Positions 33,441-47,641 are shown, numbered from the stretch's first letter. The stretch: 64,000 nt of DNA from Hoplostethus atlanticus (GCA_034670405.1 JAXDDX010000059.1:1645501-1709500), one strand, 5' to 3'. Notes: generated by a model from the sequence alone, not told the origin. Program-made: numbers and translations.

Positions 33441-35976
33441 TTACATATTACAGTCTCATGACCTTTATGTCTGACTCAACACCTACCTTGCTATATTTGG
33501 AATTCAAGTGTATAGATATTTTAGTAGGGGTTTGTCATATGGTTATAAGTAATAGCACTGGTAGTGATGCAACATGCCAGATTTCTAAAAGTATTTTCCA
33601 TTCTTTAGGGACCCATTCATTAACATGTGTGTCTGAGTGTGTCAAGTCAGGAACAATTCTCTATCCTCTAAAAAATCTTAAGGTCATCCAATTCTCAAGT
33701 GGCTGGCGTGTTCAAGGGGACCTTTAAGGTCAACGAGTGCAAATCGAGGCATTAAAATTGCACTTGAACACTTCTGTTGGAGAACCTATAGAGCACAATC
33801 AAGAAGTGATTAATTTACTCTCAGAACTCTTTAGAATTATACTTGACCTTGCATGCGTCACATGCACCGCTGGTCCTGACCTACACTCAGTCCTGAGAAT
33901 GCAATCAGGACAAGAATGCTGTTTTTGACCTGTGTTGAGAGCTTCCTGTTTGCATAGTTAATAAGCGTGTGTTTGTGATTTATAAGATTTATTTTTTCAC
34001 TCAAATTTAAAATTTGAGTCTTCAATACATTGACCAACACTAAAACACATTTTTGCCCAAGATACAAAACAGTTGCCACTATGACTCCAGGTTATTTAAC
34101 ATTTGGCATAGGACCAACAGTACACAGTACATCATAAATGAAGAAGGAAGGTCTTGGAGGCATATTAAACATATCATTTGAAAATGTATTGAAAAAATGT
34201 TTTTGAGTTGGACTTGTAGAGTCTATTTTACTACAGTGTTATTATTAAACTAGCTAAATACATGTAAATCCAATGTTTAGCTGTTACATAGTTAATTGCA
34301 TGTTTCATAATTCTTGGTCAAATCAGCCTCAATTATAACAAATCATCCTATTTATTATGTTCCCAGTATATGTTATTGTTAGAGAACCAAACCAGGTATT
34401 CTACTTCCCCCTGGTTCTTAGACGACACCCAGGCCAATTCATTCTCAGTCATGTGACTTTTATTATAGGAACATAACTAAGCAACAAACAATGACCCTAA
34501 CCCTAACAACACAACCACAAAGCTACATAGTGAGTGAGTGTATGTCATAATGGTGTGGTGAGGGAAGTGAGTGAAGAAGTGAAATGCATCAATATTTCCC
34601 TTCCAGCTATATTTTCTCATACAGTGGAAGCATGTGAAAGTGATGAATAAGCACAAATTGCTAGCAGGCATCTCATTAATGTAAAGATACTCAACAACAG
34701 TGAAGTATTACTGTAACACTTATCAAGGTAAAAATGATATAAAACCCTCAAGTGAAAGCACTGATTGTACTAGTAAAAGCGAAGCCTCAAGGAATGTGTG
34801 TACAATAATGCAGTGCTGCTGATCCTTCCCGCCTTGCTACCATAACCATTTATTTTCTTTATGCTGGGCGCACTATGGAGCTAATGCAAAGTATCAGGAG
34901 TGGAAGTTGGCAGGACGAGAATCTGTTGAACCAAAAACATATGGCTAATTATGTTTTTTTTATTTTAGACTGACAGAAAGGCCATCAGCAAAGCATCCTT
35001 AAAGTGTGTTTACTATCTCTGGGGAGTTCATTCAGTGCTTCAAAGTGAAACAGAGTGAGAGCGCTGTGTATCATGCCATGCCTAGCAAACACTCCAGCAG
35101 CCAGTACCCCAAAGGCTTTGTTTTGGAGGTTATCTTCACTCTCCACTCAGTTCACTCGAGTAGCCTATCTATCAGTGACCGAAAGGGAGCGGTGGTGACA
35201 GCCACAGTCCGATTAGCCGCTATGTCGGCTAATATTGCCCAGGCTGTTGAACAGGGCCAGCCTTTGTTGTTGTTTACATAGCGTTTGCCCATCATTAGGC
35301 TTGGCAAGGCTGGCTGCTTACTCCTTTTATATTAATTAAAATGAATATACAGTAAAGACAGCACATGTGGCTCCCAGCCAGAATTTTGAAGTAAGACTCA
35401 ATTAACCCGAATGACCCTGTCTAACACAAACAATGAGAAATTAATTATATGCAGCATCCATCCCAGACAAGCTTAGCAGGCTCAAAAGTACTTTATAAAT
35501 GGTTTAGAATGCATTTGCACTTTGTTTTCGTTTGCGTCTGCCAAATCAGTGGCCCATTAAAAAATTTCTAGCAATGGAAAATGAGTCATGAAAAAAAATA
35601 GGTATCAGTGTGGGGCATGCAGCCACTGAGAATCTGTGGTTCTGGTATATGATTATTCTCTTGTGGGTACTTTACTGATTTCGTTTTAATGTCAGACAGG
35701 GGATAACCTTGTGGAACATCCTCAGACAGGATTGTACTGTGATTGAACATGATCGTCTCACTATTCGGTGTGTAAGAGTAGAACCAGTAGGTTTCTCTTC
35801 ATGTGTGGCTAGAGGAAACAGGGGGTTTGCCACTGCTGATGTCAACTTTATTATTCTTACTTGTCACAAGGATACACAAGTTGGTAATGTTGGACACTCA
35901 TCGCAGACAGGTCACACAGGATCTCAGCTTGAGGATTGTGTGCATTCTTGTGTGTGTACGTGTAAGCACGCCCGCC

Positions 35977-35979
<3 letters not shown>
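33441..35979. other. Stretch without recognised gene
   Basis: It contains a 21-bp near-palindrome (33999-34019) and two telomere-like CCCTAA words (34495-34507), too few to be a telomeric array. No exon or transposon was recognised. Confidence 0.4.

Positions 35980-36009
<30 letters not shown>
35980..36009. repeat. (CA)n microsatellite
   Basis: About 15 CA units, preceded by a CGCCCGCCCGCG word. Confidence 0.97.
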
Positions 36010-36012
<3 letters not shown>

Positions 36013-36885
36013 CTGAGAGGATCTTACTAATTTAAAATTTGTTTGAATTTGTGTACAATACAGTGATCCCCTGACATCATGTTATCACATTGGCAGTTAT
36101 GAGTAATTGCACCCTGCAGCTTTCCCTACTTCTGGACAACTTTTAATTATGTTACAAAGTGCACTGCTCTCCTGCATTAATCTCTCCACTGGAGTTATAT
36201 TCACTTGCTTATTGTACAGCAACTAGCTTTCCTGAATTATGAAAAATACTCATTTTTAATGTTGATGCTTATTAATCTTGAGAGATGAACTAACCACGGT
36301 AGGTGTTTGTGTTATGTATGATAAGGGGTGTAAAGTAATGTGCAGCAAAGCTATGGAATCAATTTTCTTCTTCAAAAAAAAGAGAAAGGCAGAGATAGAG
36401 CACTGACAGCACAAATGAATGCACCAACTTTAAACTATTCCTTTGGCACTGTGGATCATTTATGTCTTGTATGGCCTAGAACAACTCCCCCCGTAGAGAT
36501 TAATGTGTGTGTGCTGTCCATCATTATAGAACCAGATGAGTGTGAAGTGAAGCACACTCCAACCGGCAGCATGTCACTCGCAGCTTCATGTTGGGCAAGT
36601 CCGTCTATTGACTGTTGTCACACTCGAGTCAAGGAGCACCCACAGGCGTGATTGCTTCTCAACCCAATACATAGAGCTGTGGCCAAACCAATGCATTTGT
36701 GGCAACAAGACAAGGGCCAAAGGTAATCTGTGGAACTGCTGTAGCTCAGTCAAGCCAACACATCAAAAAAAAAATGTGGATGATGTGTAGAAATGGATTC
36801 GGAGGGCACCTTATCGTTGCATTACTGACTGAATAGCAAAATCAGCAAACAGTGGATTTGTTTGAGTGCTCAACATTCTTGTGCA

Positions 36886-36918
<33 letters not shown>
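36886..36918. repeat. (ATCT)n microsatellite
   Basis: Eight ATCT units. Confidence 0.97.
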
Positions 36919-39693
36919 GCAATCATTTCATTATTTATTTATTTGTGTTAGTTTAACACAAATGCTGCAGATGAGTAGCAAGCAACATTTTACTAAATTC
37001 TATTTCACAGAACATTATGTTTAGCAGCCATCATCTCAGTCAGTAAATCCAGTTTATTATGCTACTCATATGCTGAAATGGATGGCCCCAGATGAAGCTG
37101 CATTTAAAACTTTGCAAGAGGAGCTCAATTATTTCACAAATGTTTCAGATACCTACCAGGGTGGATAACTTAACTAACTCAAAAATGTGTAGTACTTTAA
37201 TAATTTTCTTGCCCCCAGAATTTGTTAATCAGCTAGCTTACTATGTGTGGGGATATATCATAATCCAGAGAGAATTAAACGCACCTTTGGGATAAAACGG
37301 GTGAGATAGCAAGATGATGAGACCCATGAAGTTGTAGTGAGCTAGATGGAATCCATGAGTAGTGATGTAGATATTTTGCAGTTTGTATGATGTTACACAG
37401 TACACACAAACATCACTCACAGAAGATTCATTATATATTTAATCAGCCTGCTTTCAAGGCATAAAATCTGGTGTATGCTCTTGTTTCAGTGTTTAACACC
37501 TGTTTAATGCTTGCCCGGTTATTCCTCCTTATATTAAGCACAATGTAAAACGACCAGCACGCTTACTGAAGTAATCACTGATTGAGTTAAAAAACACAAC
37601 AAAAGGGGGTCAGTTGGAAACGTGCTCTTTCAATCAATGCACTTCGCACTGTGGCTTAATCAAAGATCTTGTACATGGATAATCGCTACAAGTGAACCTT
37701 GCCTGGTTGACATTTGCATATATTGAGTTGCAGGAGTCGCTCTCTACTCTACTCTATCCGGTGGATCATCGTTTGTGATGTTATCTGCAAGGGGCTGAAA
37801 ACATCAAAAACGCTTGTTTGAAACCACTTTCACACATCAATGTTTTTGTGGTTTGACGTTGATTCTGTTTAATGTACGGCTGCCTCGCAATTTCACATCC
37901 ATTATAGAGTTAATTTTATTCAAATGGATATAGATAGAAAACGTTGCTATTTCAAACTTGATATAACTGATAAAGGCAGATATGATATTAGTTACAAGAA
38001 AGGATAACAGGCAAACATTTGATTTATTATCAAGGTGGCTTTGGATATCCATTCATCGTTTACGTCATTATGCCTTTTCCCCTCTCAAAAACTATATTTT
38101 AGCTAAAGGCTAAGCTACAGCATCATTGAAAGGCTTAGCACAAAGACTGATGGCAATACAGATAAAAATACTGATAATAATTGAGATCTTGCTGAGTGAG
38201 ATCATCCCATAGGACTTTAGAGAATGCTTTGGTTTCCCACCGGCACTCCAACTGCTGGAGAATTGGTCCTCACATCTAAGCTTTTTTTTTTTGTTACGTA
38301 AATGTCTCTGAAGATAATCATCACGGGCCCCTGCAACTCTCATGGGAGTTAATTAACCTATATTGTTCACAGTGACATCCAGCGGTCCATCCCTTGAAGT
38401 TGCGCCAATGAGAGTTGCTACTTCTTTTTCTTTAAAGACCAGTAACAGTAACAGTAATAGTGTCAGTAACAGAATGACCTGACATGAACATAAAATGATT
38501 TGTATTTATTGCAAACATATTGTCTAATGAACCACAATGTTTTGATGGTGCTTTAGAAATCTTTGTTTATCGTATCGTATTTGTTAATCTTGTTAATCTG
38601 AAAAGGCTTGGGTATTGGTTTATTGCCATTGATAAGCGAACAGACTTCTATACTACATTGTGGATCTCTTGATTGTGTTGCATTTGTCGGTTTATCCAAC
38701 AATTTCAACCTACCTGTTATGATCCATGGTTTTGTAATACAGTGTGGTAGAGCTTCAATTGAGTGAGCAGCTTCCATTTTGTACAATAAACCACAGAGTA
38801 CTATCCTCTGATTACACAAGGGACCAGATTGGAGCTTCAACTCAATGACTAGGCATTTAAGTGTTGCAAACCACTAGGAGGTTGCAAAGGTCTAATTAGC
38901 CACTGTGTCTGCTCTGTCAGCAATGGCAGATCTGTACAAGAACCTTCCTTCCACTGCCAAGTGAGCTCCAGCATAGCTCCATATTACTATGTCAAGCACA
39001 ACTGCGCCTGTTTCCTGCATGCTGGCTCGTTTTCCCCATGGGAACCCTTCTGAGGAGAGAACACAGCAATTATCTATGGACTGCAAAGTGAAAGGTGAAG
39101 GGATTTGTATTTACCAGCTAGTGAGTGGTTAATGACAATACAATATGCTGGAATTATGAGGATTAAGGGCCAGGGATTTGTGTAGAGTCAATGGAATTTC
39201 AAGCAACACTTTGGAAGACAACCTAAATTGAAAGACTCTTTTTTGCTACACATAGGGCAGTGGTGGAGGATGCAGCTGCAAAAATGGTCCCATCTCATAA
39301 TCAGTAACCTTGTTCGTCACTTATTGGACTGGAGTCTGTCTGGAGTCGCGAAAATCAAGACTTGCGACTTGACCTCATCTGCTGAGAGAATCAACTTAAT
39401 TGTGACTTGAATGCTAAAGACTTGACTTGAGATTTGACAGCAGTGACTTGACCAAAACCCTAAGCAATATCCTTTTATTCAGAAAACAACGTAGGCTACA
39501 GTAACTATATAAATAGTCTATTTCCCAATCACAAGCCCAGTCCACTGCTTTGCGCACCGCTGCCTTCCTGCAGTGTTTGGTTGGAAGGTAGCCATGGTAA
39601 CAGGCTGCGCACAGTCGCACTGGTGTGGATAAGCCTAATGGATAATGGGGTTGTGTAACGATGAGCTGCCATAACTGATGGAAACAATCATTA
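36919..39693. other. Stretch without recognised gene
   Basis: AT-rich. It holds a run of CAGTAA words (about 38440-38472) and, at 39320-39455, many ACTTG words (GACTTGCGACTTGACCTC and similar) that resemble a dispersed fish repeat. No exon was recognised. Confidence 0.4.
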
Positions 39694-41095
39694 AATATAG
39701 CTGCAAGCAGCGATGCCGGGGTTAAAGCACAAATGTTTTTAGCTATTGTAGCATATGAGCACCAAATTGTCAAATTTCATTACAAATTTCATTACATTTA
39801 GGTAATTTAGCCATCCAACCTATCACTTCCCTGCTGACCACAGTACAGGGATTCGAAATGTTCCTTTCTTATTTCAGTTAATACAGTACATCTTGTCCTG
39901 GACATATTATCCCTTGCAATTGCGGCAAGAAACAGAAACTTGCCTTAACAGTTAAAAGGAGTTTTACAATCTACAAAAGTAGAGGTACCCAATCAAGTGT
40001 TGATTCAGAGTAACCTGAATCAGAGGCTGATGTTGTTTCAAAAGACAGGACAAATCTTTATTTATAATTACAAGCTTCAAATTTCATACAGAAAGGAGGG
40101 AGGAAAAATAAAGGGGCAAGGCCCAGGGGAGAATAAGGCAAGGAAACACAGCTTTAGGGGCCTAATATGGGGCATGCAACCAAAAACACACAAATCAAAT
40201 TTAATCAAAACAAATAAATTAAAAAAAATCAATATCAATATTCACACCACACAGTACAAACACTGCAAACAAGGGCCCAATGCCAGCACAGAGACCATAC
40301 TTTAAGCCTGTCTCTCCACCCAACTCAAAGGATAATAAATAGGCCCTGTAGTAATAACTGAGGTTGGACACAAATTAAGAATAGAAAAAACAGTGACAGG
40401 TAGACAGTCACACTTCTTCCTATAATAACCACTAGGCCACCGTCACAGCATAGCAGCACGCACGGTTGCTCATTTAAAGCAAAGTGTGAACCAACTTTCA
40501 TGACATACCAGCAACCACTTTTAAAGGTATATATTTTTGGAATTGATGGCACCAATTATACAATGTTTTTAAAATGCTTTAGTGGACATGTTGTGTAATG
40601 TAAACTTGACATATGAAGAACCTTTAATCGTCCAATATCGATTGGCCAATTTTGCCCGCTTATAGTACGTTATTGCAAGTAGGTACCCTAATGCTGTGTC
40701 CCAAGTTTGGTGTTGATAGTACAAATGGTGATTATGGCCAATTTTGTGTTAGGCCACACCCTTTTTTAAATTCAGCGGTTAATGGAGGTGAGGTTTTTCA
40801 TTGGATCAGGCCTGATCCCATTGGTGTATCAAGGTCCCCTTTAACTGTGTACCAACTTTGGTGTGGATAGGTCAAAAACTGAAAAAGCCTTAGGGATTTT
40901 AAAAAAAATGCACATTGTCAAAAAAAAGTATGGTGTACCTTGATGACCCTTGATGCAAATTTGTAGAGCAAAGACAGCTTAATAAATGTCGCAAGTTGGA
41001 CTTACGGTGTAGAAGTTAGGGCCTTTCAAATTCGTATTTTTTTTTATATCTATAGCCCCCCCTACTGGCAAGTTAGGGCACTATGGTTAAATCGC
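39694..41095 (+). repeat. Teleost interspersed repeat, probably interrupted
   Basis: The left part starts ATATAGCTGCAAGCAGCGAT followed by GCCGGGG. The right part (about 40480-41095) has ATGACATACCAGCAACCACT, CCCAAGTTTGGTGTTGATAG, GTGTACCAACTTTGGTGTGG and ATAGCCCCCCCTACTGGCAA. These words recur together in teleost genomes as one family of unclear class. Between them, about 39780-40300 does not fit and may be a later insertion (an A-rich, clone-like unique segment). No coding capacity is visible. Confidence 0.5.
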
Positions 41096-42130
41096 TATAT
41101 AGGCTGTAAAAAGTAAACAACATAAGTAATGAGCTATATTCTGTGTTCTGAAGATTCAAACAATTATCATTTTACTCAGCTGAAGTTTAGTTTAGGAATC
41201 ATATAATTACAAACACTACCACCAAATAATTGCAGCTTAGAGTATTAATCATGTAGTTTCCCTACTATAAAAAAAATGATATTGACCAATTATGACATTC
41301 TCCTCTATTCTGAGTTAGAAATTATCCCTGCCTCCCTCTCTGATATGTGACCACAAATGATAGTTAGGATGACATAAATTACCAGTCTCCAAAATGTGTC
41401 TCAGTCCCACAGAACTGCCCACACCATGGCTAGACTGTGTGTGGATGCACACCGAATCCAATTATATTGTAAAAATACTGAAGTATTATTTAAAGAAGAC
41501 ACAGCATCAATTGTAATTTTAGTGAGAATGCAATTTTGAAATATCCTGATTCTAGGAACCATGTGTTTGCAGTATAATCTCACAACCCTGTGAAAGAGAA
41601 GAGCATGTAATTGCCAGGCCCATTACTTGAACAGTCAGGAGTCTTTGTTTTTTGACAGGCTTCACTGACATGCTGATGAACCCAGAAATAATCTTCAGTA
41701 GACAGTAATCAACCACAGGTGCAGGTGATAGTAATTAACAGTGGATTTCCAAAATAAGTAACAAAATAAAACTTATTATCTTGTTATCTGTAAATAGATT
41801 TCTCATTATTTCACTGTCATTGATTATGTTTGAAGTTGTGTGGTCATTTTAGAGGGTGTAATAAATGATGAAAGTGAACTCATGTAAGAAGCAACAGCAC
41901 TTACTTTAGCTCCATGGGGAGAAACAACGCTACACATTTGTCTCTTCAAGATGTGTTTTCCACCCATAATTTCAGGACCACGGAGAGCTCTGCTTCACCC
42001 AAATAGCATCAACCACTCTTGGAACAAAATGGCAACCACAGCTTTTGGGAGAGCAATCATCAGCACTCATTTTAAACATATTACGCACATTACAGTTTAT
42101 CTGAATCATTAAATCATTCACAGTGGAAAC
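41096..42130. other. Stretch without recognised gene
   Basis: AT-rich; no exon, RNA gene or transposon was recognised. Confidence 0.4.
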
Positions 42131-42690
42131 CATGCATCCATCCATCCATTTTCTTGCAGCTTATCTGGGTCAGGGTCGCAGTGACAAAAGGGCAACTAGA
42201 GCAGCCTTGATGTCCTTTTCTCCAGCAACTTTCTTCAGCTTCTCCTGGGGAATCCCAAGGTGTTCCCAGACCAACTGGGAAATGTTGTCCCTCCAGTGTG
42301 TCCTGGATCTGCCTCAAGGTCTCCTCGCACTTGGCTTGCCGGTGCACCTCTAGTCGGTGCCCCAACCACCTCAACTGGCTCGTCTCAATGCAGAGGAGCA
42401 GCAGCTCGACTCAGGTCCTCCCGGGTCGCTGAGCTCCACACCCTGTCAAGAAGAGTGAGCCCAGTCACCCTGTGGCAATACCTCATTCCAGCTGCTTCTA
42501 TCCATGATCTCATTCTTTCGGTCACTACCTGAAGCTTTTGTCTGTAGATGAGAGTTGGAAAGAAGTCTGACTGGTAAATCGAGAGCTTTCCTTAGTGGCT
42601 CAGCTCTCTCTTTACCACCATGGTCCGATGCAATGCTTGCATTACTGTGGCGTTCCCCACTACAGTGGGATACAATGAAAAATAAATAGT
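42131..42690 (-). mobile_element. Rex3/RTE-like LINE, truncated 3' part
   Basis: The element reads on the minus strand, and its 3' end carries a GATG-type tail (CATCCATCCATCCAT at 42135-42149 on plus). Minus-strand pieces match the end of the RTE-type reverse transcriptase: an RWLGHRLEV segment, TLRQIQDTLEGQ and LGTPWDSPGEAEE. Plus-strand words such as GTGTCCTGGATCTGCC, CCCAACCACCTCAACTGGCT and ATCTCATTCTTTCGGTCA are the antisense of a very common fish LINE. Frame breaks and 5' truncation show it is inactive. Confidence 0.82.
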
Positions 42691-45600
42691 CTGAAAAAGA
42701 AGCTTAAATTTTTTAGACCACTGTTATAACTTATACGCTTTTACAAAGGTTGGCTTAGAAGAGAAGCACATCAATTGTGGCAGTGGCATGGTCCAACCGT
42801 GCATGTAATTGAAACAATCGATTGCAATTTCATAAACACAAATGTGCATAAAGCGCAGCACAAGGAAAGTGGCAGATTCTGTTGGTTGAGTGATCAGAAC
42901 TGCATGCCTATCAATCTCTCTGTCTCCCCCCCAGGCTTGTTTATTGTTTTCCTATTGAACGCTGGATAGGAAAGCACTGCACAGGTCTTCTATCATCTCA
43001 AGGAGAACCAGTTCCTAAGCTCTGCCTAAGAATCAGTTATCTCAATTCAACTTCAAAAAAGGTCTTGTTTGACAGGCTCAAAACATATCCTAGATCATTG
43101 ATTGAATTGAAGTCTTCACAGACTTGACAGTGTTTGAAATTCCTCTTGCTGGTGTGACTTTGATAGGAGCCACTATGTATGCCGTATGAGACCACAGGAT
43201 CTGAAAATGAGCCTGTGAGAAGAATATGAGGAACCATACCTGTAGCCTTTCCATTTCAGCCTTTCAGAAACATTATAATGGGAGACCTTATTATAGCTGT
43301 CTTTTGCATAAGGGATGTCAAAATAGCAAAACATGATCTATTATTTTAAGGTTCTCCACTCAGCAGCAATGAAGGTTGTGCTCATGAAGTAATTATAACG
43401 TATTTTGGTTACATAACCATCAATGTGTTGCAAAGCATATGGATACATGTGAAAAATATAAATCCAAGTGAGACATAGTATTTTCACGACATTAGTCTGG
43501 TTGGTAATTTAACCTCTGAAGCATGGATTTTGCCAGTGAGATGGTAGTGAGGTGATACATCCACTAGAAATCCCATGCCGTGGTAACTTATTAGCAAGGA
43601 CCTTTTATTATTTTCTTGTGATTTTTTGTGTGTGGACACACTGCACTTTACACATTCCCATGATTTCCGCAAGATTTGCTCTGCCCATGATACGTTTATA
43701 GCCCTTTTCTCTCTCTCTGTCCCTTTTTTCTTTTTCTCACTATTACTTTCTGTCTCTTTTATTCTTTGTCTTTTGCTAGCTTCTGCTACTACTTCTTAAC
43801 ACATTATCTTTCTGATAAATGTTTTAACTTTAAAAACATTTTCAACCTGCAGCAGGCACACCTTTTCTATTTCCCTGCTGTAGTGGATGATCTTTCTTAT
43901 ATGGAGGGAACAGCAGGATCTGCCTGTTCTGTGTGGGGGGCTCACACTGCGTTCTTCACTTGGCAGTGACCATCTTCATAGAGACACTGATGGCCATGCC
44001 ATACGATTTATTTGTCTATTTATTTATCCTTTTAGGAGAGATATTGTCACCAATCACTCCCACATGTTATTTTGTTTAGTAATGGTTCAAACTACAGTGT
44101 TGTCATCTCTTGAAATGTTTAAATTCCTACACTGGCTTCAAATATTTTTTCCACATGACACGTTTCGGGGGCTCTGATTGGCTTAAGGAAACACTCAAAG
44201 TTCACTACCACAAGTCTTTTTTTTAATAAACAAAATATCTGAAAACACCACCACTTTGGTGCATACTGGAACTGCAAACACAGAACGCAGACAAATATTA
44301 AGAAAATATGGAGAGTCCTGAGATTAGGTTAGGTACTCCGTGGCTGACCTGGCGGGACAGACGGAAGGTGCGCCAACCGGGAGACATGTTACACTAACAT
44401 GTAATGAAATGCAACAAATTCAGGCATGTCGTCTGGGGGTGGTCAAAAGCTATTCTGAGAAATGTAGGAAATCACTAACCGAAGCAGAAGTAGACGAGGT
44501 AAGTGGGTACCACAAAAAACACTTGATCACAAAATCACTTCTGGAATGCACTGAACATCACAGATTAATGATAAATAAGTGGAAGAGTATCCGGGGATGG
44601 ATTTTTTCTTTAAGGTTGATTAGGTAAGATTTGGTGTTGTGTTGCTCATGAAAAGGTGCTGAGGATTTTTTCCACACTGTTGGAACTGCTGCCACCTCTC
44701 CCTGCCAACACAATCCTCCCAGAATCCCACAGGGCAGGTGTTGCCAGCCAGCATATGCAAGATGGCAACCACGCCCCCCCCCCACAGTCCTCTAAAACCT
44801 AGTGCGACCGAAACGGCTCAGGGTGAAACCAGGCAATTTGCTCTGATCCAGGACCCTGATTAAGGAAGCAATACGCCGGCCAGAGAATGCTTCACAGTTA
44901 TCATTGGCTGGATTTACAGTACACTGTATATTGTTGCATCATGTTATCAAGGATGTGGAGGAGAAACCGATGTGTGGTGCACTGTAGATAACAATGTTTT
45001 GCCACGGTAGACTTATCCACATAGAAAGCACACTTGTGTCTCTGGAGAGAGTGCATATTGGGTTGTGGGTCATTTTGAACTGTGTATCAGATTAGTTGAG
45101 GCCATGCGGCTAAGGACAGGGTTTGCAGTAGTTATTGGTGACGTGGGAGTAATCATAGAGGATTTGGAGGAACAGGAGTCTTACTTTGGACTTATTGATT
45201 TTTTTTACTGCCACTGGCAATGTTAAACAAGTGAGGGAGAAATTTCAACCCCCCACCATTTTTTTTATGGAAAGTAAAAGAGCTACTCCAGCAGTCACAG
45301 TGGCATACTCACTCAAAATCTATTCTCTTGTAATACTTTCAGATATTTTAGGGTAACTTCAGATCCCAGTTGTTTTTATTGCCCACCGGCTGTGTTTTGT
45401 CACCAGTTAAATTTACATGCCATGCATCTGGTACACATTCTGACAAGCAGAAAAAATTACACAACTCCCTCCCATTTTCTGGATCAGTGCACTCACACAT
45501 ACAGTGGTGCAGTATAACCCAACCAACACTGCCCACTTGCAAGCCCCCATTGACCCCCCCCCCAAAGAATCCTGGCAAATCTATCTCCAAGAGAGAGTCT

Positions 45601-47639
45601 ACCATTATGCCAGCATCCATCGATCTCCCCCTTCACCTCCACACCAGTGGAAAATGTTAATCTCTGGAATCACAGCCATCTCGAAAGAGCAGCTCACCAG
45701 GAAGGATTTCCACAGTACAAATGGCATCTGCCTATATTTTGATGCATTGGTTTTTAATGCATTTTTAAGACAGTATTAAAAAGGACAGAATGAAGTCTCC
45801 TTGATAAAAAGTGGTAGCTATTGTTGAGGAGCCCCTCCATGCATCCATCTGTCAGATATATTGTATTTGTGCTGCAGCAGCTGCTGTATTTTTCCTGCAT
45901 TTTACATTGTTTCACCAAAAATCGCTATCTCACACTGGCCATCAAATCATGTCTTCCTACTCAGTTATACTTCAGATGCCTGAAAATAAGAAAATTTCTA
46001 AACAATTAATTTTGGGAGTGGAGCAACAACACAACAGTAGTACACTATTATTATCTGCTGTGCAAGATGAGGCATTTTATTTTATTAAGCATACTCATTA
46101 GTGACTGAACCTGTAACCAATGCAGAGGTGAGACATTAATGATTGCTATTTCCATAAGATCTGCTGCCCACACTGTTTGTAAACATAGCTACAGTAAATT
46201 AGATGAGTAATTCAATTGGAGCTAATGTCAGACCCAGCAAAAAAAGCAAAAAAGCAGCACCACTGCATTTATTATGAGACTACTCATCCTGTTCTCATAC
46301 CAAGTTTGTAGTTATAGTCACAAAAAGTAAATCACTGTAGTTCCATATGATTGTATAAATTGAGGGAAACAGGAGGTGGAGGTCTTCTTGGGGGTCAGTC
46401 GACACCGTCTAGTCCGTCCTCTTGGAGAAACACACACAGAGGAGGGACCAGAGAACCAGAGGGATAAGAGGGGGATCGCCAAGCTTATGGTTCCGTTCTT
46501 CCATGATCCAGTCAGTCATCAGTTCTTCCTTCCTCAGGTTGGTTTCCGGGGGGTGTCCACTCAGTTGTGTGTCTTTCTGCCAGGCACAAGTCAATCACAG
46601 GGCTAATCGTCCGTTCTACAAGCCACATCAACAGCATCTGACCTTCCACTCCTTAACGTACCACAGGGATTCGGCTTGCCCACCTTCCTCTCTGTCTGCT
46701 GAGTGTGTCACCTGGCTCAAAAAGTGAGCTTCTCTGATTGCTGATGGGGTTCCAGCTGTCTCACCTCCACCTCTGTCTCACCAGGGCTGGCTGGGATATA
46801 TCACCCCGCCCAGCTGTCACTGGTGTGAGGGAGGGCGCTGCCCCCGGTGGTGAGCCTTTATGGAGCTGTTTCTCTGTCCTGGGGCTCCACAGAATGTATA
46901 CACACTTGACTTCAGCTCTGGGAACCCAGGTTCAAGTCCTGAACAACAAAAAGGTTCCTGTTCAGTTTCAGCAAGTTTTTCTTATTAACTATTTTTCTGT
47001 TTCATCTAAAGAACTTTGCACTTTGTTCAAATAATTTTACCTCAACCATGACTTGCTCATCAACCTAAATGTGAAAGTCCTGCCACATAATTATCCAATT
47101 ATCCACTTAGAGTCCTGTAGCCTATAAAAATAGGTTCACCTGAAGTTTACATCAACATGACAAGATAAAAAGAGAAGAGCAATATTTTCCGAACAGAAAA
47201 TCCTGGGGCTGAAAGATAATGCAGATAATGCAGATAATGCTTTTGACATGTTGTGCAGGTTAGACAGCGATCTGTGCCTGCAGTGAAGGATCTTGCCTAC
47301 ACCTGCAAAAAGATGCTTGAACTCTCACGACTAGCACCCGGTCATCGTGAACGAACAAGAGATTTGCGAGTGAGTTGTGTCATGTTTCGGGGGAAGCACT
47401 TGTGAAATTCACGTACGACTTGAAGATTTACTTCAAGATGTACTTAGAGTTATCATGCCTTTCGGGAAACTCACCCCTGGACAGTGAGAGTTTGAGAGAG
47501 GAGAGCTGCTCTTTGATAGCCACCCCTCCCCCATCTCAGGCTCCTTGCTGGTGAGGAGACAGCAGCAAAAGTGGGAGAAGGGAGAGCAGCACAGTAAAAG
47601 GCGCTCCTCGGACATGAGCGCAGATTGAGAGCCATAGAG

Positions 47640-47641
<2 letters not shown>
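42691..47641. other. Stretch without recognised gene
   Basis: It contains a plus-strand frame at 44340-44627 with a donor-like GAG|GTAAGT word inside, and a GC-richer block at about 46360-46960, both treated as findings. A C/G run lies at 44775-44784 and a triple GATAATGCA repeat at 47215-47240. No protein family was recognised. Confidence 0.4.

Noticed and set aside
34495..34507. CCCTAACCCTAAC, telomere-like
   Set aside because: Only two units, so not an interstitial telomeric array.
45370..45660. Overlapping Pro-rich frames on both strands
   Set aside because: They arise around a run of C (45550-45564) and show no family resemblance.
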